Assembly: GCA_017940545.1 (NCBI GenBank)
Contig: JAGAYI010000029.1
Coordinates: 1-33,993 of the forward strand
Source of the DNA: Prevotella sp.
GTDB lineage: Bacteria > Bacteroidota > Bacteroidia > Bacteroidales > Bacteroidaceae
Length of the DNA: 33,993 nucleotides
Direction: 5' to 3'
Both the position numbers and the translations under genes were made by a program. Below are positions 7,158 to 15,773 of the stretch, piece by piece (position 1 is the stretch's first letter; each line of letters starts with the position of its first letter). The notes below the pieces were generated by a model that searched no databases, was not told the origin of the DNA, and saw only the letters and a program-made list of their open reading frames with translations.

Positions 7158-7190
7158 AAGTTTAGAGTTTAGAGTTTAAAGTCTAAAGAA
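7158..7190. repeat. Short word repeat upstream of tRNA-Leu
   Basis: The words GTTTAGA/GTTTAAA are repeated three times with small changes, between the Cys4 lipoprotein gene and the tRNA-Leu promoter. It belongs to a style of spacer repeat seen in several places in this window. Confidence 0.5.
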
Positions 7191-7231
7191 TTTGTCGATG
7201 CCGTCGTTTTTTTTATCTTTTTAACGTTACC

Positions 7232-7807
7232 TTACCTATTATGAACCAGCAGATAGCCCATAGGGCCTGTTGTCGTAGCCACATATCTTATCAGGTTGAC
7301 ATCGCCTTCCTCGCCGTTTTGAATAATGCCCTGATTGTTCATGTCGTACATCTTACCACAGGTACCACAAACGGCAATGCCACTATTCTGCATGGTTAAC
7401 TGGTATTTGGGATTGGTGTAGCTGTTATGCTTTCGTACACAGTTGGGACACTGCAGGTCGTAGGCTGCAAAGCCGCCGTTAGGCGAATCATTCAGTGTCT
7501 GGTAGCCTACGATGATGCCGTTGTTAATACCAATGATGTAACTTGTGCGCTGCTCGAGGGAGCTTTCTTTTTTTTCGGATGACAGCCCTTGATTATTGCT
7601 GAACTTCAGATAAACAGCACCGCCTTTGACCGATTCGCTGATTTGGCAGAACACCCCCCGCGACATACTATTCATGGCTGTGGCCAGTGTTTCGTCCAGA
7701 AAGTTGGCATTCTGGTAGGCAAAGTAGCAGGGCTGACTGCTAAATTCATTCTCCACATTGCAGCCGCACAGTAATATGACAGCAATTGCAAAAAACCAGT
7801 GTTTCAT
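7232..7807 (-). CDS. Lipoprotein with a Cys4, Rieske-like C-terminal motif
   Basis: A 191-residue lipoprotein with signal MKHWFFAIAVILLCGC (lipid cysteine C16). Two CxxC pairs, C120-C123 and C147-C150, surround a strand region, and the second is followed by GKMYDMNNQG and, near the end, YLLVHNR. The spacing and the C-G-x-x-Y/F-D-x-x-x-x-G tail resemble a Rieske [2Fe-2S] domain (CxH...CxxHG..F), but both histidines are replaced by cysteine, so a zinc or rubredoxin-like site is more likely than a Rieske cluster. Its ATG overlaps the argH stop by one base (TAATG), so it is probably translated from the argH mRNA. Function unknown. Confidence 0.75.
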   Translation of the reverse strand: MKHWFFAIAVILLCGCNVENEFSSQPCYFAYQNANFLDETLATAMNSMSRGVFCQISESVKGGAVYLKFSNNQGLSSEKKESSLEQRTSYIIGINNGIIVGYQTLNDSPNGGFAAYDLQCPNCVRKHNSYTNPKYQLTMQNSGIAVCGTCGKMYDMNNQGIIQNGEEGDVNLIRYVATTTGPMGYLLVHNR

Positions 7808-9144
7808 TATTTTAGGAGTTGTTTCTCGGCCTCTATGACACGTTCAAAGTGGAAACCGTCAAGCGTTTGCTGCATGAGAGCCGTTATTTGGTCATTACAC
7901 AGGTTGCCAATGCTGCCTTCGTGTGTGTGGTGTATCTGTTTGTTGGGTGTGAAGTTACCTGCCTCAATGTCAAGCCCCACCTTCTTGTAGGCATCACGGA
8001 AGGGCATGCCATCAGCAGCGAGACGGTTCACCTCCTCCACGCTAAACATGGGGTCATACATGGGGTTATCCAGAATGTGCTCATTGACTTCTATTTTATT
8101 AATAATGTATGCGCACGTCTGGAGACAGTCTTTCAGTTCGTCAAAGGCAGGCAGGAAAACTTCCTTGATAATCTGCAGGTCGCGGAAGTAGCCGCAGGGC
8201 AGATTATTCATAATAAGTGTTACTTGTTGTGGCAGTGCCTGCAGCTTGTTGCACTTGGCTCGTATTAGTTCGAAGACGTCAGGGTTTTTCTTGTGAGGCA
8301 TGATGCTGGAGCCTGTAGTGCACTCCTTGGGCAGCTTGACAAACGAGAAGTTCTGCGAGTTGAACAGGCAGGCATCAAAGGCCATCTTTGAGAGTGTGCC
8401 GGCAATGGTAGCCATAGCAAAGCCTACGTTACGTTCAGTCTTGCCACGTCCCATTTGGGCATACACAACGTTGTAGTCCATAGAGTCGAAGCCTAACAGG
8501 TCGGTGGTCATCTGACGGTTCAGGGGAAATGATGAGCCATAACCGGCAGCAGAGCCAAGGGGGTTGCGGTTCGTCATTTTATAGGCAGCTTGCAGGAACA
8601 GCATGTCGTCGCACAAGCTCTCGGCGTAGGCGCCAAACCACAGTCCGAAGGAGCTGGGCATGGCCACCTGCAAGTGGGTATAGCCCGGCATGAGTACATT
8701 CTTGTATTGGTTGCTTTTAGCTATCAGCTCGTCGAAGAGTACCTTCACCTGTTCGGCAATATCAATAAGCTGACGTCTGGTAAACAACTTCAGGTCAACC
8801 AAAACCTGATCGTTGCGCGACCGGCCAGAGTGTATTTTCTTACCCATGTCGCCCAATTGGCGTGTCAGCATCAGCTCCACCTGTGAGTGAACATCCTCGA
8901 TGCCATCCTCTATCAGGAAATCGCCACGGTCTGCCGTAGCATAAATCTCTTTCAGGGCAGTCTGCAGTTGTTGAAGCTCATTTGGCTCTAACAGTCCGAT
9001 GCTTTGCAGCATAGTGATGTGGGCCATGGAGCCCAGCACGTCGTATTTTGCCAGATAGAGGTCCATTTCGCGGTCGCGTCCCACGGTGAAGCGTTCTATC
9101 TCTTTGTTAACCTCAAAATTTTTTTCCCACAGTTTGCTTGCCAT
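7807..9144 (-). CDS. argH: Argininosuccinate lyase
   Basis: A 445-residue enzyme that cleaves argininosuccinate to arginine and fumarate, the last step of arginine synthesis. Family landmarks are SGRSRNDQ (106-113), GYTHLQ with the catalytic His157, and the fumarase/lyase superfamily signature GSSIMPHKKNP (278-288) containing the catalytic serine loop. Length matches ArgH, at the short end. It lies downstream of an SRPBCC-protein gene with a 47-nt spacer made of short repeats, and overlaps the downstream lipoprotein gene by one base. No other arginine genes are in the window, although argS lies further along on the same strand. Confidence 0.96.
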   Translation of the reverse strand: MASKLWEKNFEVNKEIERFTVGRDREMDLYLAKYDVLGSMAHITMLQSIGLLEPNELQQLQTALKEIYATADRGDFLIEDGIEDVHSQVELMLTRQLGDMGKKIHSGRSRNDQVLVDLKLFTRRQLIDIAEQVKVLFDELIAKSNQYKNVLMPGYTHLQVAMPSSFGLWFGAYAESLCDDMLFLQAAYKMTNRNPLGSAAGYGSSFPLNRQMTTDLLGFDSMDYNVVYAQMGRGKTERNVGFAMATIAGTLSKMAFDACLFNSQNFSFVKLPKECTTGSSIMPHKKNPDVFELIRAKCNKLQALPQQVTLIMNNLPCGYFRDLQIIKEVFLPAFDELKDCLQTCAYIINKIEVNEHILDNPMYDPMFSVEEVNRLAADGMPFRDAYKKVGLDIEAGNFTPNKQIHHTHEGSIGNLCNDQITALMQQTLDGFHFERVIEAEKQLLK

Positions 9145-9152
9145 TTTTTCTT

Positions 9153-9197
9153 TATTTCTTTATTCCGATATTCCGTTATTCTGATATTTCGTTACGC
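9153..9197. repeat. Word repeat in the SRPBCC-argH spacer
   Basis: The spacer consists of near-tandem copies of a roughly 9-11 nt word (ATTCCGATATTCCGTTATTC and variants). Read on the minus strand it is very like the rpsB-tsf spacer at 19800-19860 (GGAATATCG, AATAACG words). Confidence 0.6.
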
Positions 9198-9605
9198 ATA
9201 GGGAATCTGTGCCAATGCGTCGGCTATTTTTTCCAGTCCATCCTGCAGGGGACGGCTCACCATGCCCTTCAGCATGAAGGGTATGTCGGCCTTCAGCGTC
9301 AGTTTCATCTTGCTCGTCGTTTCAGTGACGGGCAGCACTTGAATCCACAGGTTAAAAGGCATGGGCGACTGGGCGGCTTCAAATTTGATGCACTTCGGCT
9401 TTTCCCGCTCACATATGCGGAGCGAAATCTGTCCCACGGGGTCAACGTTGATGCTCACGGAGTCGCGGTCGAACGAAAAATCCTTTATCTTGTCTTCAGG
9501 TACGCGATCGCGTACCTTTTCCAGATTTTCCAGGTTACTCAAACTTTGATAAACTGCAGTCTGAGGGTATGGAATCTGCTTAATGCTGCTTTCAAATGAT
9601 GTCAT
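9192..9605 (-). CDS. SRPBCC (START-like) superfamily protein
   Basis: A 137-residue small protein with no signal. The N-terminus MTSFESSIKQIPYPQTAVYQ and the following SLSNLENLEKVRD are typical of the helix-grip START/SRPBCC fold in which a beta sheet wraps a long C-terminal helix; here the last helix would be KGMVSRPLQDGLEKIADALA (about 115-135). Such proteins bind hydrophobic ligands or act as cyclases or chaperones; the ligand is unknown. It is 34 nt downstream of pyrE and 47 nt upstream of argH, in the same direction, and is probably cotranscribed with both. Confidence 0.7.
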   Translation of the reverse strand: MTSFESSIKQIPYPQTAVYQSLSNLENLEKVRDRVPEDKIKDFSFDRDSVSINVDPVGQISLRICEREKPKCIKFEAAQSPMPFNLWIQVLPVTETTSKMKLTLKADIPFMLKGMVSRPLQDGLEKIADALAQIPYA

Positions 9606-9639
9606 CTTATTGATAGATTACGTGTTACAGGTAATGGAT

Positions 9640-10272
9640 TTATTTACCCCATGTGTCGGGAGCCTTACGCCATTCTGCCAGTACGGCTTTGTCTGCATCG
9701 GTGATGTAGCCCGTTTCAGCAGCCTGCTCCAGAACGGCATTGTAGTCGCTCAACGTAATCAGTTTCACGCCAGCTTCGCGGAATGCTTCTTCAGCCACAG
9801 GGAAACCGTAGGTGAACGAGGCAACCATGCCGATGACCTCTACGCCGTATTCGCGTAACGCTGCTACAGCTTTCAAGCTACTCCCTCCTGTGGAGATAAG
9901 ATCTTCTACTACGATGACTTTCGTACCCTTTGTCAGTTCTCCTTCTACTTGGTTACCCATGCCGTGGTCTTTGGGCTTCGGTCGCACGTAAGCGTAAGGT
10001 AGTCCCAGTTCGTCAGCCACTAATGCGCCTTGTGCTATGGCACCCGTAGCCACACCGGCTACAGCCTCGGCTTCGGGGAAGTACTGCTGAATAGCATGGC
10101 ACAGTTCCAACTTGACAAACGAGCGCACATCGGGGAATCCCAGCGTCTTGCGGTTGTCGGTATAGATGGGTGACTTCCAGCCAGAGGCCCATGTAAACGG
10201 TTCATTTGGCTGTAACTTGATGGCCTGAATGCGCATCAACTTTTCTGCAAAAAGTTTCTTGATTACGTCCAT
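9640..10272 (-). CDS. pyrE: Orotate phosphoribosyltransferase
   Basis: A 210-residue PyrE converting orotate and PRPP to OMP in pyrimidine synthesis. Visible are FTWASGWKSPIYTDNRK near the N-terminus (orotate and PRPP contacts), a flexible-loop segment YVRPKPKDHGMGNQVEG and the PRPP motif VIVVEDLISTGGSS. The ATG at 10272 is chosen: the longer frame starts at a TTG at 10302 that overlaps the -7 element of the promoter. The gene has its own promoter, so it can be expressed apart from the comF genes upstream. Confidence 0.95.
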   Translation of the reverse strand: MDVIKKLFAEKLMRIQAIKLQPNEPFTWASGWKSPIYTDNRKTLGFPDVRSFVKLELCHAIQQYFPEAEAVAGVATGAIAQGALVADELGLPYAYVRPKPKDHGMGNQVEGELTKGTKVIVVEDLISTGGSSLKAVAALREYGVEVIGMVASFTYGFPVAEEAFREAGVKLITLSDYNAVLEQAAETGYITDADKAVLAEWRKAPDTWGK

Positions 10273-10299
10273 GTTGGTCTTGTTTCTAATAATGATGTG

Positions 10300-10331
10300 C
10301 AAAAATATAGCTTTTCTTTCACACGGCCAAA
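10300..10331 (-). promoter_or_regulatory. Promoter of pyrE
   Basis: TTTG (10331-10328), 20 nt, then TATTTTTG (10307-10300) on the minus strand, about 28 nt before the pyrE ATG. Confidence 0.7.
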
Positions 10332-10353
10332 GTTTTTCATCTATTTTATGAAA

Positions 10354-11049
10354 TCAGCTGTATGTATATCCTAATGTCAGCACGCTGAAGCGAATGTTGT
10401 GCTGCTTCGGGTGAAGTGCGTTTGCACAGGCAATGATGGTTGCCCCGGTGGTGGTTACATCGTCAACCAGCAGAATGTGTTTACCGTGCCAACGTGCAGC
10501 ATCGTCAGTCTGAAATTGTTGCTCAACGTTTTTAAGACGTTCCCAGCGACCCAGTTTGGTCTGGCTTTTCTCAAAGTGTAGTCGTCTGACGGCTGTTTCT
10601 TCCACGGGAATGCCTGTTTCGCTACTGATGCCCCGTGCTATCATGGCACTCTGGTTGTAGCCACGCTGCAGTTGTCGCTCTTTGGTTATGGGAATGGGGA
10701 TGATAGCATCAATGCCTTCAAAGAAACCGCTTGCCATGTATTCATGGGCTAACTGCTGCCCCATGACCATACCAATGTCTGGCTGATGGTGATATTTCAA
10801 ATCGTAGATAATCTGGCTGGTCTTGGTGGCTGGCGCATAGTAGAACCAGGCAGCAGCCCGTTCCACAGGCATTAACCCCCAGAACATCTGGGCCATTCGG
10901 TTCTCGTAGGGGGTACGGTCATAGTGGGTGCGTGGTAATTCTGACAGGCATGTCCTGCAAACGAACTCCTCCTCAACATCGAGCCGTTCGCCGCACATCA
11001 CGCAGGGTCGTGGTGCAATCAGGTCAATCAGTGCTCTCCAGATGCTCAT
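10354..11049 (-). CDS. comF: ComF-family amidophosphoribosyltransferase-like protein
   Basis: A 231-residue ComF/GntX-type protein. A Cys4 zinc finger (C16, C19, C31, C34) precedes a PRTase-fold domain with IPIPITKERQLQRGYNQS and the PRPP-binding motif ILLVDDVTTTGAT near the C-terminus. ComF is needed for DNA uptake in transformable bacteria; its biochemical activity is still unclear. The start overlaps the recX stop by 4 nt (ATGA), so the two are translationally coupled. A second DNA-uptake-associated gene, comM, is also in the window. Confidence 0.92.
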   Translation of the reverse strand: MSIWRALIDLIAPRPCVMCGERLDVEEEFVCRTCLSELPRTHYDRTPYENRMAQMFWGLMPVERAAAWFYYAPATKTSQIIYDLKYHHQPDIGMVMGQQLAHEYMASGFFEGIDAIIPIPITKERQLQRGYNQSAMIARGISSETGIPVEETAVRRLHFEKSQTKLGRWERLKNVEQQFQTDDAARWHGKHILLVDDVTTTGATIIACANALHPKQHNIRFSVLTLGYTYS

Positions 11050-11516
11050 TCTTCATCCTCTACATCTAAACATTGCCGGATGATGTCAAACGTAAATCCA
11101 CGACCGAGGGCAAAGCGCAACAGTTTCTGGTTCATTTCCCACTCGCTGTCGGCTTTGGTCGAGCGGCGTTTCTGCTTTAATAGCGGTCGTAGCACGCTGA
11201 GATATTCTTCATCGCTGACATCGTTGAGAACCATTTGACGGATATCCTCGTCAATGTGCTTTTGCCAGAGAGCCTGTTCCACCTTACGTCGCCCCCATTT
11301 GTTATAGCGCACCTTATCCATGACGAAGGCACGGGCAAAACGCTCGTCATCTACGTACCGGTCTTTCACTAACCGTTCCATGATGCGGGCCTGAGCCTCG
11401 TCGCTGATTTCCCACTTTCGCAGCTTCTCTGTCATCTCCCACTGACAGTGTTCGCCCTGTGCACACATGGCTGACAGGCGGAGCAGTGCCTCTTTCTCGC
11501 TGATTTCCCTTTTCAT
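11046..11516 (-). CDS. recX: RecX-family regulatory protein
   Basis: A 156-residue all-helical protein of RecX type, which binds RecA filaments and tunes recombination. The sequence contains the repeated three-helix pattern (ARIMERLVKDRYVDDERFAR, then KWGRRKVEQALWQK), the most conserved part of the family. The usual recA neighbour is not here; instead the gene is sandwiched between prmC and comF with 4-nt ATGA overlaps at both ends. Confidence 0.9.
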   Translation of the reverse strand: MKREISEKEALLRLSAMCAQGEHCQWEMTEKLRKWEISDEAQARIMERLVKDRYVDDERFARAFVMDKVRYNKWGRRKVEQALWQKHIDEDIRQMVLNDVSDEEYLSVLRPLLKQKRRSTKADSEWEMNQKLLRFALGRGFTFDIIRQCLDVEDEE

Positions 11517-12349
11517 CTATATGCTGTCACAAATCGGTCTTTGTCGTAAAAGTCTTTTGCTATGGCTACGTGTCTGAAGCCTATGTCCTTTAGTAGCTTT
11601 GCAGTCTGCTCACCATAGTGCTCGTTGATTTCTAAGAAAAGCCTTCCTTCAGGTTTAAGGGCCCTCATGGCATAACGTCCTATGCTACGATAGAATAGCA
11701 GCGGGTTATCGTCGGGAACAAAGAGGGCCAGACTGGGTTCCCAGTCGAGCACGCCGGTTTCCATTTGTTCTTTCTCCCGTTCGCAGACGTAGGGAGGGTT
11801 ACTGACAATGATATCCCAACAGCAGTTGTCGTCAGGTGGCAGCAGCGCATCCTGCCGTTTAAATAGTACGTGTGCCCCCAGGCGTTCCGCATTTCCCCGG
11901 GCCACCTGCAAAGCCTTGTCGCTGATGTCCCACGCCGTCACCTCTGCCTGTGGCAGTTCAAGGGCAAGCGTAATGGCTATGCTGCCGCTTCCCGTGCCAA
12001 TATCAAGGAGCATGATGGGTGCTGGCTGACGGTCGTTGACTGTTGCCTGTCGGGCGATGAGCCGACACAGTTCCGTTGTCTCTGGTCGCGGAATCAGCAC
12101 GCCGCTTTCTACATGAAAGGAACGTCCGCAAAACTCTGCCACACCTAATACATACTGTACGGGCTCGCCTTGTTCCAACCGGACGGCCAACGGCTCCAAC
12201 TCGTCATGTGGAACGTCTTTGTCACATCCCATCAGCAGGTCGCTCAGCGTCAGCCCATAGCGTATTTCATAGACCATGCGTGCCACAGCCTTGGCTTCAA
12301 CTTCATTGTATTGTGGCACCAGTCGGTGCCAGAGTTCCTGGTAAGTCAT
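11513..12349 (-). CDS. prmC: Release factor glutamine methyltransferase
   Basis: A 278-residue PrmC that methylates the GGQ glutamine of RF1 and RF2. Motifs are VLIPRPETTEL (85-95), the SAM-binding DIGTGSG (116-122) and the catalytic NPPY (184-187). It is the first gene of the prmC-recX-comF set, which is held together by 4-nt overlaps. A -7 element TACCTTTG (12371-12364) sits 14 nt upstream of the start, in the intergenic region shared with ribD. Confidence 0.95.
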   Translation of the reverse strand: MTYQELWHRLVPQYNEVEAKAVARMVYEIRYGLTLSDLLMGCDKDVPHDELEPLAVRLEQGEPVQYVLGVAEFCGRSFHVESGVLIPRPETTELCRLIARQATVNDRQPAPIMLLDIGTGSGSIAITLALELPQAEVTAWDISDKALQVARGNAERLGAHVLFKRQDALLPPDDNCCWDIIVSNPPYVCEREKEQMETGVLDWEPSLALFVPDDNPLLFYRSIGRYAMRALKPEGRLFLEINEHYGEQTAKLLKDIGFRHVAIAKDFYDKDRFVTAYR

Positions 12350-12363
12350 ATATATATTTCCTG

Positions 12364-12420
12364 CAAAGGTACAAAATAAATGAAACTAATAAAAGAATTA
12401 AGAATTTTTTTGTACCTTTG
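12364..12420. promoter_or_regulatory. Divergent prmC/ribD promoter pair
   Basis: The minus-strand -7 TACCTTTG (12371-12364) and the plus-strand TACCTTTG (12413-12420) face away from each other about 40 bp apart, and both are preceded by TTTTG. Clear -33 TTTG elements at the right distance are not seen for either. Confidence 0.65.
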
Positions 12421-12425
12421 CGTGC

Positions 12426-13376
12426 ATGAAACCATTGAAGATTGACGAGAAATACATGCGCCGATGCCTGCAACTGGCAGCCAACGGCCAACGGAACGCA
12501 CGGCCTAACCCTATGGTGGGAGCCGTCATCGTGGCAGGGCAACGCATCATTGGTGAAGGTTATCATCAGCGCTGTGGCGAGGGGCATGCCGAAGTGAATG
12601 CTTTTGCCTCGGTGTGTCCTGCTGATGAGCCGTTGCTGAGTGAGAGCACGATTTACGTATCATTGGAGCCTTGTTCACATTACGGCAAGACCCCTCCCTG
12701 TGCCGACCTTATCATACGTAAGGGCGTTCGACGCTGTGTGGTGGGGTGTATTGACTCGTTCAGCGAGGTTCAGGGGCGTGGCATTCGCAAGTTGCGCGAT
12801 GCCGGCATAGAGGTCGTTGTGGGCGTGTTGGAACAGGAATGCCAATGGCTGAACCGCCGCTTCTTTACCTTCCATCGCGAACATCGCCCATACATTATTA
12901 TAAAATGGGCACAGTCAGCCGACGGGTTTATCGACCGCGACTTTCAGCCTGTTACAATTTCCAATGAGATAACCCAGATGCTCAGCCACAAGCTGCGAGC
13001 AGAGGAAGATGCCATATTAGTAGGCCACACAACGTGGGACCGTGACCATCCGCAATTGACCGTTCGTTACTGGGTAGGGCCCTCACCCAAGCGACTGGTG
13101 CTGAGCCATGACCGTCCGTTGCTGCAGCTCATGGAAGACCTCTACTTGCAGGGTGTGCAGTCGCTCATTGTTGAGGGTGGTTCACAGACGCATCGGTCGT
13201 TTCTTGAAGCTGGCCTATGGGATGAACTGCGCATAGAGTCAGCACCCGTCACGTTTGGCCACGGAACACCGGTAGCCCGCATTCCTATAGGGGCGCAGTT
13301 ACTAAGCACGTGTCATTACGGAAGTCATACGCTGACTATTTTCGCCCGAAGTCAGCAGGCACCTCTCCCCATTTAA
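12426..13376 (+). CDS. ribD: Bifunctional riboflavin deaminase/reductase RibD
   Basis: A 316-residue RibD carrying the second and third steps of riboflavin synthesis. The N-terminal CDA-fold deaminase has the zinc and catalytic residues HAE (54-56) and C83/C92 in EPCSHYGKTPPC. The C-terminal DHFR-like reductase has IIKWAQSADGFID, ILVGHTTWDRDHPQLTVR and LIVEGGSQTHRSF. It is somewhat shorter than many RibD (about 360), the reductase being compact. The 3' end overlaps the converging rnhA gene by 41 bp. No other rib genes are nearby. Confidence 0.95.
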   Translation: MKPLKIDEKYMRRCLQLAANGQRNARPNPMVGAVIVAGQRIIGEGYHQRCGEGHAEVNAFASVCPADEPLLSESTIYVSLEPCSHYGKTPPCADLIIRKGVRRCVVGCIDSFSEVQGRGIRKLRDAGIEVVVGVLEQECQWLNRRFFTFHREHRPYIIIKWAQSADGFIDRDFQPVTISNEITQMLSHKLRAEEDAILVGHTTWDRDHPQLTVRYWVGPSPKRLVLSHDRPLLQLMEDLYLQGVQSLIVEGGSQTHRSFLEAGLWDELRIESAPVTFGHGTPVARIPIGAQLLSTCHYGSHTLTIFARSQQAPLPI

Positions 13377-13812
13377 TGGTTTCCCATTTGATGATGGGGT
13401 TACGGAAGTTGTGCGTTTGTAGCCAGTGCTCGGCACGCTCAATAATTTGGAAGAGTTGTTCCGTCTTTGCGTTGCGTTCCAGTTTTGTTTTGCATTTACG
13501 TTTTGAAACCCATAGGATGGCATTGTAAGAATCACTATAGATGGTTTTGTCGTGCAGTCCCTGCTGCCATGCCAAGGCCAGTGCATGTACAATGGCGAGG
13601 AATTCACCAATGTTGTTAGTGCCGTATATGGGTCCGAAGTGGAACACGCGATAGCCCGTCTGCAGGTCGATGGCCTGATACTCCATCGGTCCGGGGTTGC
13701 CACTGCATGCTGCATCTACAGCCCACGCGTCTGCCCTTACCTCAAGGGGCAGGGGCAGTACGGTGTCGTTGCGGTAGTCAGGTGGATTTACTCCTCGAAG
13801 GTTCGTACTCAT
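13336..13812 (-). CDS. rnhA: Ribonuclease HI family protein
   Basis: A 158-residue RNase H-fold protein starting at the ATG at 13812, which avoids overlap with argS; the longer frame starts inside argS. The four acidic catalytic positions are present: D33 (VDAACSGNPG), E70 (NIGEFLAIVHAL), D94 (IYSDSYNAILWV) and D154 (WGEVPADFGRK). Such enzymes cut the RNA of RNA-DNA hybrids. There is no N-terminal hybrid-binding domain. An insertion rich in Lys and Arg (VSKRKCKTKLERNAKTEQLF) corresponds to the basic handle region. It lies 10 nt downstream of argS and is probably cotranscribed with it. Confidence 0.87.
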   Translation of the reverse strand: MSTNLRGVNPPDYRNDTVLPLPLEVRADAWAVDAACSGNPGPMEYQAIDLQTGYRVFHFGPIYGTNNIGEFLAIVHALALAWQQGLHDKTIYSDSYNAILWVSKRKCKTKLERNAKTEQLFQIIERAEHWLQTHNFRNPIIKWETIKWGEVPADFGRK

Positions 13813-13822
13813 CCGTTGCTTG

Positions 13823-15628
13823 TTACATTCTCTCAGGCACCTCAATGCCTAACAGCGCCATGCCGTTCTTCAGAATCTTGGCTACATTTCGGGCGATAAC
13901 CAGACGTGTCTGTCGTTTTTGCTCATCAGGCTCGTTGAGTATCGAGTAGTCATGATAGAATTGGTTGAACACCTTGGTCAGCTCGTAGCAATAGTTGGCA
14001 ATACCCGATGGGCTGTAGTCCTTGCCGGCCTGTTCCACGGCTGTTCCGTATTCTGACATCTTTTGGATGAGTTCTACTTCTTTGTCGTTCAGGGAACTTG
14101 AAGAGCTCAGAGAACCTGGAGAGTTCTGTGCCTTCCTTAAAATACTGCGTATGCGGGCGTAAGTGTATTGAATGAAAGGCCCGGTATTACCGTTAAAGTC
14201 GATAGACTCCTCGGGGTTAAACAGCATGTTCTTTCTGGCGTCAACCTTCAGAATAAAATATTTGAGGGCACCCATGCCTACAATACGGGCAATCTCGCGG
14301 CGCTCATCTTCGGTCATGTCGTCAAACTTACCCAGTTCCATGCTGGTCTTGTAGGCATCCTCAACCATGAGTTCCATCAAGTCGTCGGCATCAACTACTG
14401 TTCCCTCGCGACTCTTCATCTTGCCGTTAGGCAGCTCCACCATGCCGTAACTGAAGTGTACCAGTTCCTTGCCCCATTTGAAGCCCAGACGGTCCAGTAG
14501 GATGGAGAGCACTTGGAAATGGTAGTTCTGCTCATTGCCTACTACGTATATCATCTTGTCAATGGGATAGTCCTTGAAGCGCATCTCCGCCGTTCCGATG
14601 TCTTGTGTCATATAGACCGAAGTGCCGTCAGAGCGCAGCAGCAGTTTCTGGTCGAGTCCTTCGTCGGTCAGGTCTGCCCAAACGGAACCGTCGGCGTGAC
14701 GTTCAAAGAGCCCTTTCTGCAGACCTTCCTCTACCTTCGCCTTACCTTTCAGGTAGGTCTGGCTTTCGTAGTATATCTTATCAAACGAAACACCCATTTT
14801 CTTGTACGTCTCGTCGAAACCGGCATATACCCAGGCGTTCATCTTCTCCCACAGGGCTCGCACCTCAGCGTCGCCTTGTTCCCATTTCACCAGCATGTCG
14901 TGAGCCTCCTTGATGAGCGGAGCCTCTTCTTTGGCTTTCTTCTCGGCCTCTTCAGCCGTCATACCTTCTGCCTCATATTTGGCCTGCAGCTCCTTCACCT
15001 CCTGGCGGTAGTGCTTGTCGAAGGCTACATAATAGTCGCCAATCAGGTGGTCACCCTTCTTGCCGCTGGTCTCGGGTGTTTCGCCATTACCATATTTCAG
15101 CCATGCCAGCATGGACTTACAAATGTGTATGCCGCGGTCGTTGACAATGTTGGTCTTCACCACGCGGTTGCCGTTGGCTTGCATGATCTGAGCCAGCGAC
15201 CATCCTAACAGGTTGTTGCGTACGTGGCCAAGGTGCAGCGGCTTATTGGTGTTGGGCGATGAATATTCAATCATGACGAGCGGAGAAGCGTCCGTTGCCT
15301 GTTTCTCGCCGTAGTGTGTGTCGCAGTCAATAGCGTTCAGCAGTTGAATCCATGCCCTGTCGCCCATGCTCAGGTTCAGGAATCCTTTCACCACGTTAAA
15401 CTTCTCCACGGCCTCGCAGTGTTCCAGCAGATATTCACCAATCTCCTGCGCAGTCTGCTCAGGGCTTTTCCTGGCAGCCTTCACAAAGGGAAATACTACG
15501 AGTGTCAAGTTACCCTCAAACTCACTTCTTGTCTTCTGCAGCTGCAGCATCTTCTCGGTGGCATCCATGCCGTAAAGTGCCTTAACAGCTTCGCCTGCAG
15601 CCTTGCTAATCAATGCTTCAATATTCAT
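13823..15628 (-). CDS. argS: Arginyl-tRNA synthetase
   Basis: A 601-residue class I synthetase charging tRNA-Arg. It has the N-terminal Arg-tRNA domain (about 1-85), the HIGH-type motif HLGH at 132-135 within EYSSPNTNKPLHLGHVRNN, the MKSREGTVVDADDLM segment that takes the place of KMSKS, and the C-terminal DALR anticodon-binding domain ending LLGIEVPERM. Length is normal. A Glu/Lys-rich insertion (YEAEGMTAEEAEKKAKEEAP) is seen in the middle of the catalytic domain, as in Bacteroidetes homologues. The promoter -7 is TATCTTTG at 15654-15647. Confidence 0.97.
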   Translation of the reverse strand: MNIEALISKAAGEAVKALYGMDATEKMLQLQKTRSEFEGNLTLVVFPFVKAARKSPEQTAQEIGEYLLEHCEAVEKFNVVKGFLNLSMGDRAWIQLLNAIDCDTHYGEKQATDASPLVMIEYSSPNTNKPLHLGHVRNNLLGWSLAQIMQANGNRVVKTNIVNDRGIHICKSMLAWLKYGNGETPETSGKKGDHLIGDYYVAFDKHYRQEVKELQAKYEAEGMTAEEAEKKAKEEAPLIKEAHDMLVKWEQGDAEVRALWEKMNAWVYAGFDETYKKMGVSFDKIYYESQTYLKGKAKVEEGLQKGLFERHADGSVWADLTDEGLDQKLLLRSDGTSVYMTQDIGTAEMRFKDYPIDKMIYVVGNEQNYHFQVLSILLDRLGFKWGKELVHFSYGMVELPNGKMKSREGTVVDADDLMELMVEDAYKTSMELGKFDDMTEDERREIARIVGMGALKYFILKVDARKNMLFNPEESIDFNGNTGPFIQYTYARIRSILRKAQNSPGSLSSSSSLNDKEVELIQKMSEYGTAVEQAGKDYSPSGIANYCYELTKVFNQFYHDYSILNEPDEQKRQTRLVIARNVAKILKNGMALLGIEVPERM

Positions 15629-15646
15629 TTTTTAAAAATTTGGTTG

Positions 15647-15683
15647 CAAAGATACGAAGTGTTACGATTTTTTTGTAACTTTG
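15647..15683. promoter_or_regulatory. Divergent promoters: argS and the lipoprotein-rSAM operon
   Basis: Minus strand TATCTTTG (15654-15647) serves argS; plus strand TAACTTTG (15676-15683) serves the lipoprotein gene starting at 15774, leaving a 5' leader of about 85 nt. The -33 elements are not clear. Confidence 0.6.
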
Positions 15684-15773
15684 CGGCGAAAAAGAGTTAG
15701 CCAGATGGCTTGATTTAAAATTGTTTAACAAATAGGGACGCAAGATTTCCTTTAATATAAAAGAGTACGCAGT

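Noticed and set aside
10273-10302. Ten-residue upstream extension of pyrE
   Set aside because: It begins at a TTG that overlaps the -7 element of the pyrE promoter; the ATG at 10272 fits PyrE homologues.
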